51,108 nt of DNA from Blastocatellia bacterium. GTDB taxonomy: Bacteria; Acidobacteriota; Blastocatellia; Pyrinomonadales; Pyrinomonadaceae. Positions within the stretch are counted from its first letter, which is position 1. The number at the start of each line of letters is the position of its first letter. The stretch covers positions 19,219 through 70,326 of the forward strand of contig DNND01000126.1 of assembly GCA_003488005.1 (NCBI GenBank). Direction: 5' to 3'. Made by a program: the position numbers and the translations under genes. Shown here one piece after another: positions 1 to 8,336 of this stretch. The notes under the pieces are model-generated. The model did no database searches. It was not told where the DNA came from and saw nothing but the letters and a program-made list of their open reading frames with translations.

Positions 1-1
1 T

Positions 2-2575
2 CTGGTAGAACAACGCTCGAATGGCGCTTTTCGCATCCCCGGTTATATCCCGTTCATCGGCCTAAACAAGACCATCATCATCAGCGGTGGAAAAGTTGAA
101 GAAGCCGCAGCACTAATGCAGTCGCTGATTGTCCGCACCGCCTTGATGTTGCCACATCAGGCGCGCTATACCTTACTCGACCCGGCTGGCAACGGCATTG
201 CTTTTCCGATGCGACGGTTCTTGCCCCACGTTCAGGAGCACTCGGGCGACGTACGCCGTGACCTCGATCAAGTTATCCTACAGATTCAGCGAGTTATAGA
301 GACGTATCTTGACGCCACCACAACCTCTTTTGAGGCTGTGCCGCATGAGATCCGAATTAACGAGCGATTTCAATTCGTCTTCGCGGCGGATTTTCCTGAT
401 CGCTACGATCGTCGCGCGATCGAAGCTCTGCAAAGCATCGCCAACACTGGTCCGGTGGCGGGAACGTACGTCTTCATTCATCACAACCGCAATCACGAGT
501 TGCCCAGAGATATGGGGATGGACGGATTTAAGAATGCTTTCACGATCGATGTCGACAATGCTAGCACCGTGACGCAACTGCAGTTGACTCTTGCGGCGGA
601 TGGACCACCCGCGGCGGATTTGCAAACTTTGGTGTTCAAACTGCTCGGCGAAGCCAAACCACCCGAGCGCATCATCGAGTGGGAGAAGGTGGCCGGCTTG
701 CCGGAAGAGCAATGGTGGACTGAAAACAGCACCCGGATTATCGAAGCCCCGATTGGGGCGCGCGGTGGTGGGGATCGTTTGCGGCTGTGGTTCGGAGTGA
801 ATCATGACAATCAGCCGTGCGCACACGGGATGCTGGGCGCCATGACCGGAGCAGGGAAGTCGAACCTGTACCATTCATTTATATCCGGCTTGGCGGTACG
901 TTACAGTCCAGAAGAGTTACGGCTTTATCTTATTGATGGAAAGGATGGAGTAGAGTTTCAGCCCTACCGTGTCTTGCCGCATGCGGAAGTCGTCTCGCTG
1001 CGTTCCTCACCTGAGCTTTCCCGAAGCGTCTTGGCTGAACTCATCACTGAGAAGGAACGACGTAACGCGATCTTCGTTCGTGCCGGTGTAAACGATCTTA
1101 CGACCTATCGCGCAAAGGGGGAACCCGAAGGCCGCCTCCCGCGCATTCTTCTGCTGGTTGACGAATACCAGGAGTTGTTCGAAGGGGACAAAGACGGGAT
1201 TGCCTCTAACTTCCTATTGCAACTTTCGCAACAGGGACGCAGTGCTGGCATCCACATGCTAATGGGGTCGCAACGGTTCGGCGCTGCCGGCATGCTCAAC
1301 CAAACAGGCATTTTCGGAAATATTCATTTGCTTCTGGCAATGAAGATGAAGGTGGCTGATACGCAGGCTCTTTCTGAGTTTGGCCGTCGTGGAAAAGCGT
1401 TGATAGCCACTTGCGACCTGCCAGGGAAGATCGTGGTAAACGACCAGGGCGGCGACGATGGAGCAAACATCACGGGAAAAGTCGCCTACTTACCCTTAGC
1501 TCAACTGGATGAACTGCTGCAATCGTTAACCGAGAAAGCAAAATCACTTCCAGACGCGAGCCTGCCGCGACGCGTGGTTTTTAACGGCAAGGCCCAACCT
1601 AGCCTGATCGACAACCCTTATGTGTCACGTCTCTTGCGCCATTCGGAATGGATGGCCCCTGCGGAGCTCGCAGAGTTTGCCCGTCAGCCGGTAGAAAGTG
1701 GCGGACTCGGGATTGTGGATTGGTTTCCCGAAGAGAACCCTCGAGCTATTTGGCTGGGCCAACAGTTTAACGTACGCGGCCAAGCCCTGGCGGTGTTTCG
1801 GAGAAGGGTCTCGGAAAACGCTCTGATCATCGGCGGTGCCAATGCTGCCCGTTACGGCATGCTCGCTGCGACTCTGGTGAGCCTCGCTCTTAATCTCGAT
1901 CCAGCCAAAACCAGGTTTGCTATTTTCGATCGGAGTATTAGTGGTTCACGTTGGCATGGAGTGCTCCAATCGGTGGCTGAATCGTTCACTTCGTCAGGCT
2001 TTTCGATTTATTTTGCCAAGGAAGCAGTCAAGGCTGAATCTTTTGTCAACGAATTGATCGCGGAACTGGATCGCCGCAAGGCACTGCCGGAAGATAAGGC
2101 CGTGGAGGAGCCATCCTTCTTCGCTGTCATGACCGAGCTCGACGGCATTGAATCATTGAGACGAAAGCCAGACGCGTACGGCGGCCTGGGCAGCTCTCCG
2201 GCTGGTGAAAACCTGAGACGGCTCTACGTGGAGGGTCCGCCGCTTGGTATGCACATCATACTTAGTTTCTCGGGCGTGAGACCGATGATCAACGTGATCG
2301 ACGAGCGGCGAGGCTTGGTGAACTTTCGTCATCGGGTGGCGCTGCAGATGTCGGAGGACGATTCACACACACTCACTCGCGGTAGAAAGGCCTCGCAACT
2401 TCAGATTGAAGGGCCGACGCCTATTTGTGCGTTGTACCTCGATGTCGAGAGTGATGCGTCAGTACGTTTTAAGCCTTACAGCAGCGATCCGGCGGTAGTT
2501 GCCCAAAATGAAGAGCTGATCGACCAGGTACGAATGATTGGCGAAATACTAGCTGAGCGGAGGAATAAGCAATGA
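2..2575 (+). CDS. FtsK/SpoIIIE-type ATPase, 5' end outside window (EssC-like)
   Basis: The frame is open from base 2, so the true start lies before the window. A complete Walker A (GAMTGAGKSNL, about nt 835-864) is followed by a Walker B (ILLLVDEYQEL, about nt 1145-1177), the arrangement of the FtsK/SpoIIIE/EssC motor class. A second ATPase-like module follows in which the P-loop is degenerate (GGANAARYGML, about nt 1828-1860) and lacks the GKS/T; an acidic FFAVMTELDG segment stands where its Walker B would be. In type VII secretion, ATPases of this class (EssC/EccC) recognise WXG100 partners and drive export, and one or more ATPase modules are often inactive. The stop overlaps the ATG of a small helical protein (ATGA). 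The context suggests a motor for export or delivery of the downstream toxin rather than a chromosome-segregation FtsK. The role is inferred; membership of the FtsK/SpoIIIE class is well supported. Confidence 0.88.
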   Translation: MVEQRSNGAFRIPGYIPFIGLNKTIIISGGKVEEAAALMQSLIVRTALMLPHQARYTLLDPAGNGIAFPMRRFLPHVQEHSGDVRRDLDQVILQIQRVIETYLDATTTSFEAVPHEIRINERFQFVFAADFPDRYDRRAIEALQSIANTGPVAGTYVFIHHNRNHELPRDMGMDGFKNAFTIDVDNASTVTQLQLTLAADGPPAADLQTLVFKLLGEAKPPERIIEWEKVAGLPEEQWWTENSTRIIEAPIGARGGGDRLRLWFGVNHDNQPCAHGMLGAMTGAGKSNLYHSFISGLAVRYSPEELRLYLIDGKDGVEFQPYRVLPHAEVVSLRSSPELSRSVLAELITEKERRNAIFVRAGVNDLTTYRAKGEPEGRLPRILLLVDEYQELFEGDKDGIASNFLLQLSQQGRSAGIHMLMGSQRFGAAGMLNQTGIFGNIHLLLAMKMKVADTQALSEFGRRGKALIATCDLPGKIVVNDQGGDDGANITGKVAYLPLAQLDELLQSLTEKAKSLPDASLPRRVVFNGKAQPSLIDNPYVSRLLRHSEWMAPAELAEFARQPVESGGLGIVDWFPEENPRAIWLGQQFNVRGQALAVFRRRVSENALIIGGANAARYGMLAATLVSLALNLDPAKTRFAIFDRSISGSRWHGVLQSVAESFTSSGFSIYFAKEAVKAESFVNELIAELDRRKALPEDKAVEEPSFFAVMTELDGIESLRRKPDAYGGLGSSPAGENLRRLYVEGPPLGMHIILSFSGVRPMINVIDERRGLVNFRHRVALQMSEDDSHTLTRGRKASQLQIEGPTPICALYLDVESDASVRFKPYSSDPAVVAQNEELIDQVRMIGEILAERRNKQ

Positions 2576-2856
2576 GCAGTGGTGACGGTATTGAAGAGAC
2601 ATTTCATTCAATGCAAGACTTTCGGCAATTGCTGAGCCAATTTAACGATTCACTCCGAAGCTCGGTGAAGGATCTCGAGAATCAGCACGACAGTGTCTCT
2701 CCGCTTTGGCAGGATCAGTGGCGTAAGGACTACGACATGATATGGCTGCCGTTTGAGGAGACGATGAAGCGTTACCTAAGCAGGGGAGGACCTAATTACA
2801 TCGAGTTCCTTGACCTTAAGAGCGAGGCAATGAGGAGGTATCTCTTTGGCGATTGA
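2572..2856 (+). CDS. WXG100-like small helical protein
   Basis: This 94-residue protein has no signal peptide and is predicted to be mostly alpha-helical. It contains a central SPLWQDQWRKDYD segment with two tryptophans between two amphipathic helices, as in the helix-turn-helix hairpins of WXG100/ESX partners, although the canonical W-x-G triplet is absent. Its ATG overlaps the stop of the FtsK-like ATPase gene, and the next gene starts inside it, so the two products are probably made in a fixed ratio. By analogy with type VII secretion it may be a secreted partner or targeting factor of the toxin encoded downstream. Function is inferred from size, helical pattern and position only. Confidence 0.7.
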   Translation: MSSGDGIEETFHSMQDFRQLLSQFNDSLRSSVKDLENQHDSVSPLWQDQWRKDYDMIWLPFEETMKRYLSRGGPNYIEFLDLKSEAMRRYLFGD

Positions 2857-3136
2857 TTCAAGATTGTTACTCAGCGGCCTGGAAGAATACAGCCGAGTGA
2901 TCGAGCGCCACTCAGTGATGCTCAAGAACGAGTTTCAGAATGTCGAAGCTCGCTGGTCCCAATTCAGCAGCGTCTATGAAGGCGACGCCGCTGACCAGTT
3001 CCGCGCCGGATGGTTGCGCACCACTCTCGATTTCCATGACTACATCTTCCAGACCGATCGAATACGGGGTTTGTTGGAAGAACGTATAGCTGCACTAACC
3101 GACGCAAACAGAAGTGAATCGGGTTTGCTCGAATGA
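2846..3136 (+). CDS. WXG100-like small helical protein
   Basis: This 96-residue helical protein contains a WSQFSSVYEGDAADQFRAGW segment. It resembles the W-x-x-x...D..A..F turn region of WXG100/LXG-type partners and is a better match than the preceding gene. The start is a TTG inside the upstream gene, supported by a strong AGGAGG ribosome-binding site at about 2832-2838 and a good spacing of about 7 nt. Its stop overlaps the next ATG (ATGA), continuing a chain of coupled genes. It probably pairs with the preceding protein or with the coiled-coil toxin for recognition by the FtsK-like ATPase; that pairing is inference. Confidence 0.7.
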   Translation: MAIDSRLLLSGLEEYSRVIERHSVMLKNEFQNVEARWSQFSSVYEGDAADQFRAGWLRTTLDFHDYIFQTDRIRGLLEERIAALTDANRSESGLLE

Positions 3137-4446
3137 GCAGCCGCGATCCGAGAATTATTGCAGTCGCTCTCGAAGACCTGCGTGAGGAAGCGGGACTCTG
3201 GTCCGCCGCGGCAGGCCAGACACTCGCGGCCGCCTATCATACTCAGCGACACGCTAGAGAGAGAGTGGACCGTGGATTTCACCGCGCCTCCGTGGTGCTT
3301 GATGAGGCCCAGCAAGACCACGAACGCGTAACGAAAGCGCTGTCCTCAACTGAAGCCCAGGTAGATCAGACCGAGGCTGCGAAAACCGACGCGCATGCCA
3401 CCTTGGAGAGGGCTCAGGAGGTTGTTCAGGAGGCGACTTCAGTTCTGGAATTCTGGGAAGGAGAGCTACAGAAAGCACTCGCCTGGCTCGCGCGCGCAGA
3501 GGCCAGACTGGAAAGAGCTATCGCGGAATATCAACGTGCGCAATCGGCGGTGGAACAGGCCAGGTGGGCGCTGGAGCGCGCCGAATCCCGATACAACTCT
3601 TGCCTCAGAGACAAGAACCGTTCGAACTGCAACAGCGAGGCTCGGGACGTAAACTCCGCGGCCGAAGCACTTCAAAACGCGCTTTACCAGCTTCAGTTGG
3701 CGGAGGCAGAGGTTATTGCCGCCCAGGCTGAAGTGGCGGCCGCCCGGGCGCGCGTTCAATGCTGCACGCAGGCAGTTCACTACGCAACTGAAGCTGCTAT
3801 CGTGGCGCGTGAGGCTGAATCAAGCGGAGAGCAGGCTGTGAATTCCGCGGAACGAAGCTCTGAGCTGGCCAGAGCCGCCCAAGCGAACGTATGGCTGGCT
3901 GAAACAAGGGTCGCCGTGGAATTAGAGACTGCCGAACAAATGTTGGCTGCGGCAAACGAAGCGGTTACGCAAACAGAGGAAGCTGGCGTCCAAATTCTGG
4001 ATGCGGACAAGGCGGAAGAAGCCGCCCAAAGATATGCGATGGGAGCCAGACATGAAATCGGGTACCGTCTGCGTTCGCTTCACGAAATCGACACACCCGA
4101 TTTGGAGACTTCGGCGGTCAGCTCGGGAATCGGCGGGACTGGGATGGCAACCGGAACCTTCAACGCTCCGGGTCCGATCAGAGAAATCGCGCGCAGGATC
4201 GCAAGTGGTCATTCATGGGTAAAGCATCAGAAGAAATTTCCGGGATGGGATCTCAACAGGTTCCGTCAAAAGGTTGAAGAAACCATGCAAACCTCCGATG
4301 TAAAGCAACTCCCCCGCTCACGCACCGCCTACTGGAACAAAGAAGAGAACATGATTGTCTTGCTTGACCTGAAGAATCCCGATGGCGGTACAGCCTTCCG
4401 TCCAAGGAACGGAAAGGCCTACTTCGATTATCTTCGGACACGCTAG
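3133..4446 (+). CDS. Ala-rich coiled-coil polymorphic toxin with nuclease-like C-terminus
   Basis: This is a 437-residue protein. Residues 1 to about 310 are a long Ala/Glu/Gln-rich coiled coil with no signal peptide. A short Gly/Thr linker follows, then a compact C-terminal module from about residue 350 (nt about 4180 onward). That module carries GHSWVKHQKKFPGW (His360, His365), RSRTAYW (Arg395, Arg397), and DGGTAFRPRNGKAYFDYL. This combination of conserved His, Arg, Thr and a final GTAFRP-like strand resembles RNase-type (BECR-like) toxin tips found at the ends of polymorphic toxins; the exact family was not confirmed. A long helical trunk ahead of a short toxin tip, WXG-like partners upstream and a small acidic gene downstream fit a type VII-style effector with immunity. 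The ATG overlaps the previous stop. Confidence 0.75.
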   Translation: MSSRDPRIIAVALEDLREEAGLWSAAAGQTLAAAYHTQRHARERVDRGFHRASVVLDEAQQDHERVTKALSSTEAQVDQTEAAKTDAHATLERAQEVVQEATSVLEFWEGELQKALAWLARAEARLERAIAEYQRAQSAVEQARWALERAESRYNSCLRDKNRSNCNSEARDVNSAAEALQNALYQLQLAEAEVIAAQAEVAAARARVQCCTQAVHYATEAAIVAREAESSGEQAVNSAERSSELARAAQANVWLAETRVAVELETAEQMLAAANEAVTQTEEAGVQILDADKAEEAAQRYAMGARHEIGYRLRSLHEIDTPDLETSAVSSGIGGTGMATGTFNAPGPIREIARRIASGHSWVKHQKKFPGWDLNRFRQKVEETMQTSDVKQLPRSRTAYWNKEENMIVLLDLKNPDGGTAFRPRNGKAYFDYLRTR

Positions 4447-4465
4447 AAGGGAACGAGGAAAGCTG

Positions 4466-4822
4466 ATGTTACAGCACAATCAATATGTTTTCGGGGCCGG
4501 AGATTCTCAATTGCTGAGGAGTGTTCTAAATGAGGTTCTAAATGGTTTTGCTGTTGAGAACCTCGACGCTTTGATCGGAATACCGAGGCCGGAACTCGAA
4601 GAACTCCTTACAAATTTGAACCAACTTAACGATGGTGCAGAGATCGAACTCACTCTGGTGCAAACTCAGGCGTTTCGCAATGCTTTATCCGAAACATTAA
4701 AAGAACTGGGGATTGAAGAGTTTCACACAAGAACCGGTTTCGACTTCGAAAAGGGCGAGGAAGTTCTCACGGGTTTGGATGGTCTCGTCCGCCCGGTCGA
4801 TTGGGGAAGCGATGACGAGTAG
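4466..4822 (+). CDS. Candidate immunity protein for the upstream toxin
   Basis: This is a small acidic protein of 118 residues. An ATG at 4466 is preferred over upstream starts because a purine-rich GAACGAGGAAAG site lies just in front of it and the upstream extension would overlap the toxin gene. The protein has no signal peptide or membrane segment. The sequence is Leu- and Glu-rich, with an ELEELLTNLNQLNDG segment and an acidic tail ending WGSDDE. Genes of this size and charge directly after a toxin tip are usually the cognate immunity protein. No family was recognised, so the role rests on position and acidity. It overlaps the next gene by 11 bases. Confidence 0.6.
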   Translation: MLQHNQYVFGAGDSQLLRSVLNEVLNGFAVENLDALIGIPRPELEELLTNLNQLNDGAEIELTLVQTQAFRNALSETLKELGIEEFHTRTGFDFEKGEEVLTGLDGLVRPVDWGSDDE

Positions 4823-5255
4823 TCTGTCCAGTTTGGATTTCATCGCCTCAGCTGGCGGTATGGAGGAGACCCTTTGGTTCATGGCGCAACGATCGCGGAC
4901 GCTGCAAGCGTTGCGCAAGGATATACATCACGTTTGGGACGACGAAGCGGCCCGCGAAATCAACAGCCGATACCTCAACCCGCACGAGACAGACAGCGAC
5001 CGGATGGCGATAGGGCTACGCGAACAAAACGGACACCTCAAGACGGCTGAGCAACACTTGGAGTTGGCCAACAGTCTGGAGTTGCAGATCGATGAATGTG
5101 CCGCGGTAGTCGAGGAGAAATTGCGGTTTGCCGAACAGGATATGGATGGGTCGTACAGCAACTACGACCAATACGTGCACTACAATGCGGAAGCTCGCTC
5201 AAAGTTTCCCGTAGTTCAGCAACTTATTGGCCGCGCGAATTCAGCATGTCAATGA
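4812..5255 (+). CDS. Helical WXG-like accessory protein
   Basis: This 147-residue protein starts at an ATG that overlaps the end of the immunity-like gene; the longer upstream frame would run well into that gene and has no supporting ribosome-binding site. It is predicted to be helical throughout. Near residue 40 it carries HHVWDDEAAREINSRYLNP, in which a Trp followed by an acidic/Ala turn resembles the turn of WXG100-like proteins in the same operon. It is followed closely by a tail-anchored protein. It may be another export partner or a structural component of the delivery apparatus. No specific family was recognised. Confidence 0.6.
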   Translation: MTSSLSSLDFIASAGGMEETLWFMAQRSRTLQALRKDIHHVWDDEAAREINSRYLNPHETDSDRMAIGLREQNGHLKTAEQHLELANSLELQIDECAAVVEEKLRFAEQDMDGSYSNYDQYVHYNAEARSKFPVVQQLIGRANSACQ

Positions 5256-5273
5256 AAGTGAGAGGAGCGGATT

Positions 5274-5669
5274 ATGTCCAGCGCTAACGTTATTGTTCCA
5301 CCTGATATCAGCAAACTAATCATCGAGCGCGAGAAGTTGTGGGTAGAATTCGATCGAGCTCATGGGCTTGTCGGGGACCTTAAACAGCTTTCACAACACA
5401 TTCCGGATTGTGCGCCAGCTGAACTGCAACTGAAATTCGGGGCCGACAGCATTCCGACGACGGAGCTTGAGACCGTGATTCCTATGGTTAAGGAGAAGAT
5501 AAATGTCTCCAACCGGTTGAAGTCCGAAGTGAAAAGTTGTTATGAAGAGATCGAAACCATAAAGCGGAAGCAGAAAACCCTCATTGTAGGTCTGGCGGTG
5601 GGCGGCGCGGTGGTGTTGCTTATAGTCCTAATATTGTTGATTTCGATCATAGCCCAGCTCTCTTCCTAG
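5274..5669 (+). CDS. Tail-anchored helical membrane protein
   Basis: This 131-residue protein has a helical, charged cytoplasmic part (residues 1 to about 100) and a single C-terminal hydrophobic segment of about 25 residues (LIVGLAVGGAVVLLIVLILL), which predicts a tail-anchored inner-membrane protein. The start is supported by a GAGAGGAG ribosome-binding site a few bases upstream of the ATG. It is the last gene of the secretion-like operon and could anchor the FtsK-like ATPase or the helical partners to the membrane. That role is inference; the protein itself is unassigned. Confidence 0.6.
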   Translation: MSSANVIVPPDISKLIIEREKLWVEFDRAHGLVGDLKQLSQHIPDCAPAELQLKFGADSIPTTELETVIPMVKEKINVSNRLKSEVKSCYEEIETIKRKQKTLIVGLAVGGAVVLLIVLILLISIIAQLSS

Positions 5670-5678
5670 GGCTGGGCT
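5651..5678 (+). terminator. Hairpin at end of secretion-like operon
   Basis: AGCCCAGC (5651-5658) and GCTGGGCT (5671-5678) form a perfect 8 bp stem with a 12-base loop, overlapping the stop of the tail-anchored protein gene. No U-tract follows, so termination is probable from position rather than proven. Confidence 0.45.
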
Positions 5679-5780
5679 GGCAAGCGGGGTCGAATACTGC
5701 CCGAACCCATTACCGGGCATTGAGTCACCGCGAATGCGTCAGGATGGACCGCAACTGGACACCTGGTTTACCTACCCACG

Positions 5781-6212
5781 TTAAAACGGAATATCGTCGT
5801 CTGCCATGTCGGGCTGTCCGGCGGCGGGAGCGCTGCCACCCGGAGCCGCTGCGGCCCTCTCCGCCGGCGCCTCGCCCTCTCCTCTACCGCCGCCTATGAA
5901 CTGCATATCGGTGGCGTTGACCTCGAGGCTGTGTCTCTGCTTTCCGTCGCGGTCAGTATATTCCTCGACTCGCAAACGTCCCTCAATGTAAACCGGCCGG
6001 CCCTTTTGCAGATACTGGGCAGCCGTTTCCGCCTGGCGGTTCCAGAGAGTCACTTTAAACCACGTCGTCTGGTCCTGCATCTCGCCGGATTTATCTTTGC
6101 GCCGTTCATTTGTGGCCATGCTGAAACTGCAGACGGGCGTGCCTTGCGGCGTGTAACGCAGTTCAGGATCGCGACCAAGATTGCCAACAAGAATCACTTT
6201 GTTGAAGGACAT
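5781..6212 (-). CDS. ssb: Single-stranded DNA-binding protein
   Basis: This 143-residue protein has a full N-terminal OB fold, opening MSFNKVILVGNLGRDPELRY and continuing through the TTWFKVTLWNRQAETA and YIEGRLRVEEYTDRDG strands. A Gly/Ala/Pro-rich linker follows, then the acidic tip DDDIPF that docks exonucleases, helicases and other repair partners. The length is normal for the family. The product binds ssDNA as a tetramer during replication and repair. The gene is divergent from miaB and has no obvious operon partner. Confidence 0.97.
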   Translation of the reverse strand: MSFNKVILVGNLGRDPELRYTPQGTPVCSFSMATNERRKDKSGEMQDQTTWFKVTLWNRQAETAAQYLQKGRPVYIEGRLRVEEYTDRDGKQRHSLEVNATDMQFIGGGRGEGEAPAERAAAAPGGSAPAAGQPDMADDDIPF

Positions 6213-6400
6213 AGCGGACCTCGCAAAATTTAATTATGGATAGGAAACTCGGGCGTATCGTACTTGCGCGCGAAGTGGCGGTCAAGTTCCCCTTCGAATC
6301 GAGGATCACATGAGCGATGCAAAAATTGTCGCATCGCGTTTGTCCAACAACTTCTGGTAGACTACTCGCGAAAACGCGTTTGCTGGAAGCCGCTACCGGA

Positions 6401-7732
6401 ATGAATTCCAAGGTTTATTTAGAAACATTTGGCTGCCAAATGAACGTTGCCGACACGGAACGCGCAGTCACTGGTTTGCGAAAAGCCGGGTATGAAATGA
6501 CGTCGCTGCCCAACGAAGCTGACGTTGTGCTCTTGAACACTTGCTCGGTTCGAGAGCGCGCCGAACGAAAAGTTTTCCGGCGTGTCAGTGAACTGCGAAA
6601 ATCTCCACGCCATCCGGTGATCGGTGTAATGGGCTGTGTGGCGCAGTTGGAAGGTTCGTCAATTTTCCAGAGGGCGTCAGCGGTCGATTTAGTTGTCGGC
6701 ACCCAGGCGACCGATAGAATTCCGTCGTTGCTCGCTCGCATACGTGACGGCGAAAAATCGGTGATTGATTTAGAGGAACGACGGGAAGGTGAAGTTTGGG
6801 ATGTTTCTCCGGCCGAGAGGCGCTCGCCCTACGTTGCGTTCGTTCCCATCATCGAAGGCTGTAACAAGTTCTGCTCCTTTTGCATCGTGCCCTATTCGCG
6901 TGGTCGCGAGAAAAGCCGCGGCGCCGATGAGATTGTTGCAGAAGTGAAGCAACTGCGTTCGCTCGGCTATAAAGAGGTCCAACTAATCGGCCAAAACGTG
7001 AATAGCTACCGTCCGAAAACTGAGGACGGCCTTGAAGGCTATGCGGGCGCCACGCCGTTCTCGCGTCTGCTGCGTGCCGTCGCTGAGACGGGAATCGAGC
7101 GCATCAAATTTACAACATCATTTCCCAGAGACTTTCATCCTGATATAGTGTCCGCGATCGAAGAGTATCCGAACCTTTGCAATTGGGTTCATCTGCCGGT
7201 GCAGTCGGGAAGCGATCGCATGTTGAAAGCAATGCGCCGCGGGCACACGTCGGCTGACTACCTGCGAAGAGTTGAGATTATCAAAAGCTCGAGCAGAAGT
7301 TTGGCCCTGACGAGCGATATCATTGTTGGCTTTCCCGGCGAGAGCGAACAGGATTTCGCAGCCACAATGAACCTGGTGCGTGACTGCGAATTTGACGGAC
7401 TCTTCATATTTAAGTATTCAAAACGTAGCCGAACGCCGGCTGCAAACTTCGATCACGCAGTTTCTGAATCTGATAAGACGGCGCGGTTTCTGGCTCTGGA
7501 AGAGTTACAGATTGAGCTGCAGGACAAAATCTATAACCGGCAGGTAGGTCGCGCGCTCAGCGTCCTGGTTGAGAAACAGAGTGCGAGATCAAATGAAGAT
7601 GTATGCGGGCACTCGACCTGTAACAAAGTAGTAAATTTCAAAGGCAGCACGACACAGTGCGGCTCGATCGTCGACGTGTTGATCTCGGAAGCGAAGCCAA
7701 ACAGTTTGTATGGTACGGCAATCAGCGGCTGA
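6401..7732 (+). CDS. miaB: tRNA-2-methylthio-N6-isopentenyladenosine synthase MiaB
   Basis: The ATG at 6401 gives MNSKVYLETFGCQMNVADTE, the usual MiaB N-terminus, and removes a 28-residue upstream extension that does not look like the family. The UPF0004 domain carries its three cluster cysteines (FGCQMN, LNTCSVRERA, MGCVAQ). The radical SAM motif CNKFCSFCIVPYSRGREKSR follows in the middle, and a C-terminal TRAM-like domain contains VLVEKQS. The enzyme adds the methylthio group at C2 of i6A37 in tRNAs that read UNN codons. Length (443 residues) is normal. Confidence 0.95.
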   Translation: MNSKVYLETFGCQMNVADTERAVTGLRKAGYEMTSLPNEADVVLLNTCSVRERAERKVFRRVSELRKSPRHPVIGVMGCVAQLEGSSIFQRASAVDLVVGTQATDRIPSLLARIRDGEKSVIDLEERREGEVWDVSPAERRSPYVAFVPIIEGCNKFCSFCIVPYSRGREKSRGADEIVAEVKQLRSLGYKEVQLIGQNVNSYRPKTEDGLEGYAGATPFSRLLRAVAETGIERIKFTTSFPRDFHPDIVSAIEEYPNLCNWVHLPVQSGSDRMLKAMRRGHTSADYLRRVEIIKSSSRSLALTSDIIVGFPGESEQDFAATMNLVRDCEFDGLFIFKYSKRSRTPAANFDHAVSESDKTARFLALEELQIELQDKIYNRQVGRALSVLVEKQSARSNEDVCGHSTCNKVVNFKGSTTQCGSIVDVLISEAKPNSLYGTAISG

Positions 7733-7744
7733 TTGTTTTTCCTC

Positions 7745-7763
7745 CCTCTCCTTCTGGGAGAGG
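7745..7763 (+). terminator. Short hairpin after miaB
   Basis: CCTCTCC (7745-7751) and GGAGAGG (7757-7763) form a 7 bp stem with a 5-base loop between miaB and the DUF151 gene. It may terminate miaB transcripts or be a small dispersed intergenic repeat; there is no U-tract. Confidence 0.35.
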
Positions 7764-7781
7764 ATGTTGTAGGCAGGCTCT

Positions 7782-8273
7782 ATGGAAATAGAAGTAAAAA
7801 TTCGAGCGCTGATGATGGATCCGAATAGCGGCACTCCGATCGTGATTCTTAAGGACGTGGACAGTGATACGATGCTGCCGATTTGGGTTGGCGCCTACGA
7901 AGCGAATGCTATTGCCCTGGAAATTGAAAAGATTGCGCCGCCGCGTCCTATGACTCATGACCTGCTGCGCAATCTAATTATTGAATTAGGGATTGAAGTG
8001 GAGCGCGTAGTGGTTACCAGTTTACGTGACAACACTTTCTTTGCAGTTATCGAGATGCGCATGAGTGACGGCAATCGCATGGTGTTGGACTCAAGACCGT
8101 CAGATGCGATTGCGCTCGCGCTTCGTGCCGATTGTCCGATATATGTCGACGCCGAAGTGATTAAGGCCTCGCGCAATACGCTGCCTTCGGAAGAAGAGGG
8201 CGGGGAAGAATCCAGTTTGAGTGAAGAAGAATGGCCGGATGTAATTGGCGAAGCCGGCGATCTGCCGATGTAG
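7782..8273 (+). CDS. Bifunctional nuclease family protein (DUF151)
   Basis: This 163-residue protein matches the DUF151/bifunctional nuclease family. The start MEIEVKIRALMMDPNSGTPI is followed by the family signatures LPIWVGAYEANAIALEIE, RPMTHDLLRNLI and the DSRPSDAIALALRADCPIYV block. A short acidic tail follows. Family members have been described as having DNase/RNase activity, but the cellular role in bacteria is poorly defined. The gene sits between miaB and parA, on the same strand. Confidence 0.9.
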   Translation: MEIEVKIRALMMDPNSGTPIVILKDVDSDTMLPIWVGAYEANAIALEIEKIAPPRPMTHDLLRNLIIELGIEVERVVVTSLRDNTFFAVIEMRMSDGNRMVLDSRPSDAIALALRADCPIYVDAEVIKASRNTLPSEEEGGEESSLSEEEWPDVIGEAGDLPM

Positions 8274-8336
8274 CTTGTTCTAGATGTCTGACGTTGTTTC
8301 CTCTAAACAGTTAATGCCAATCCCGATGTACAGCGA

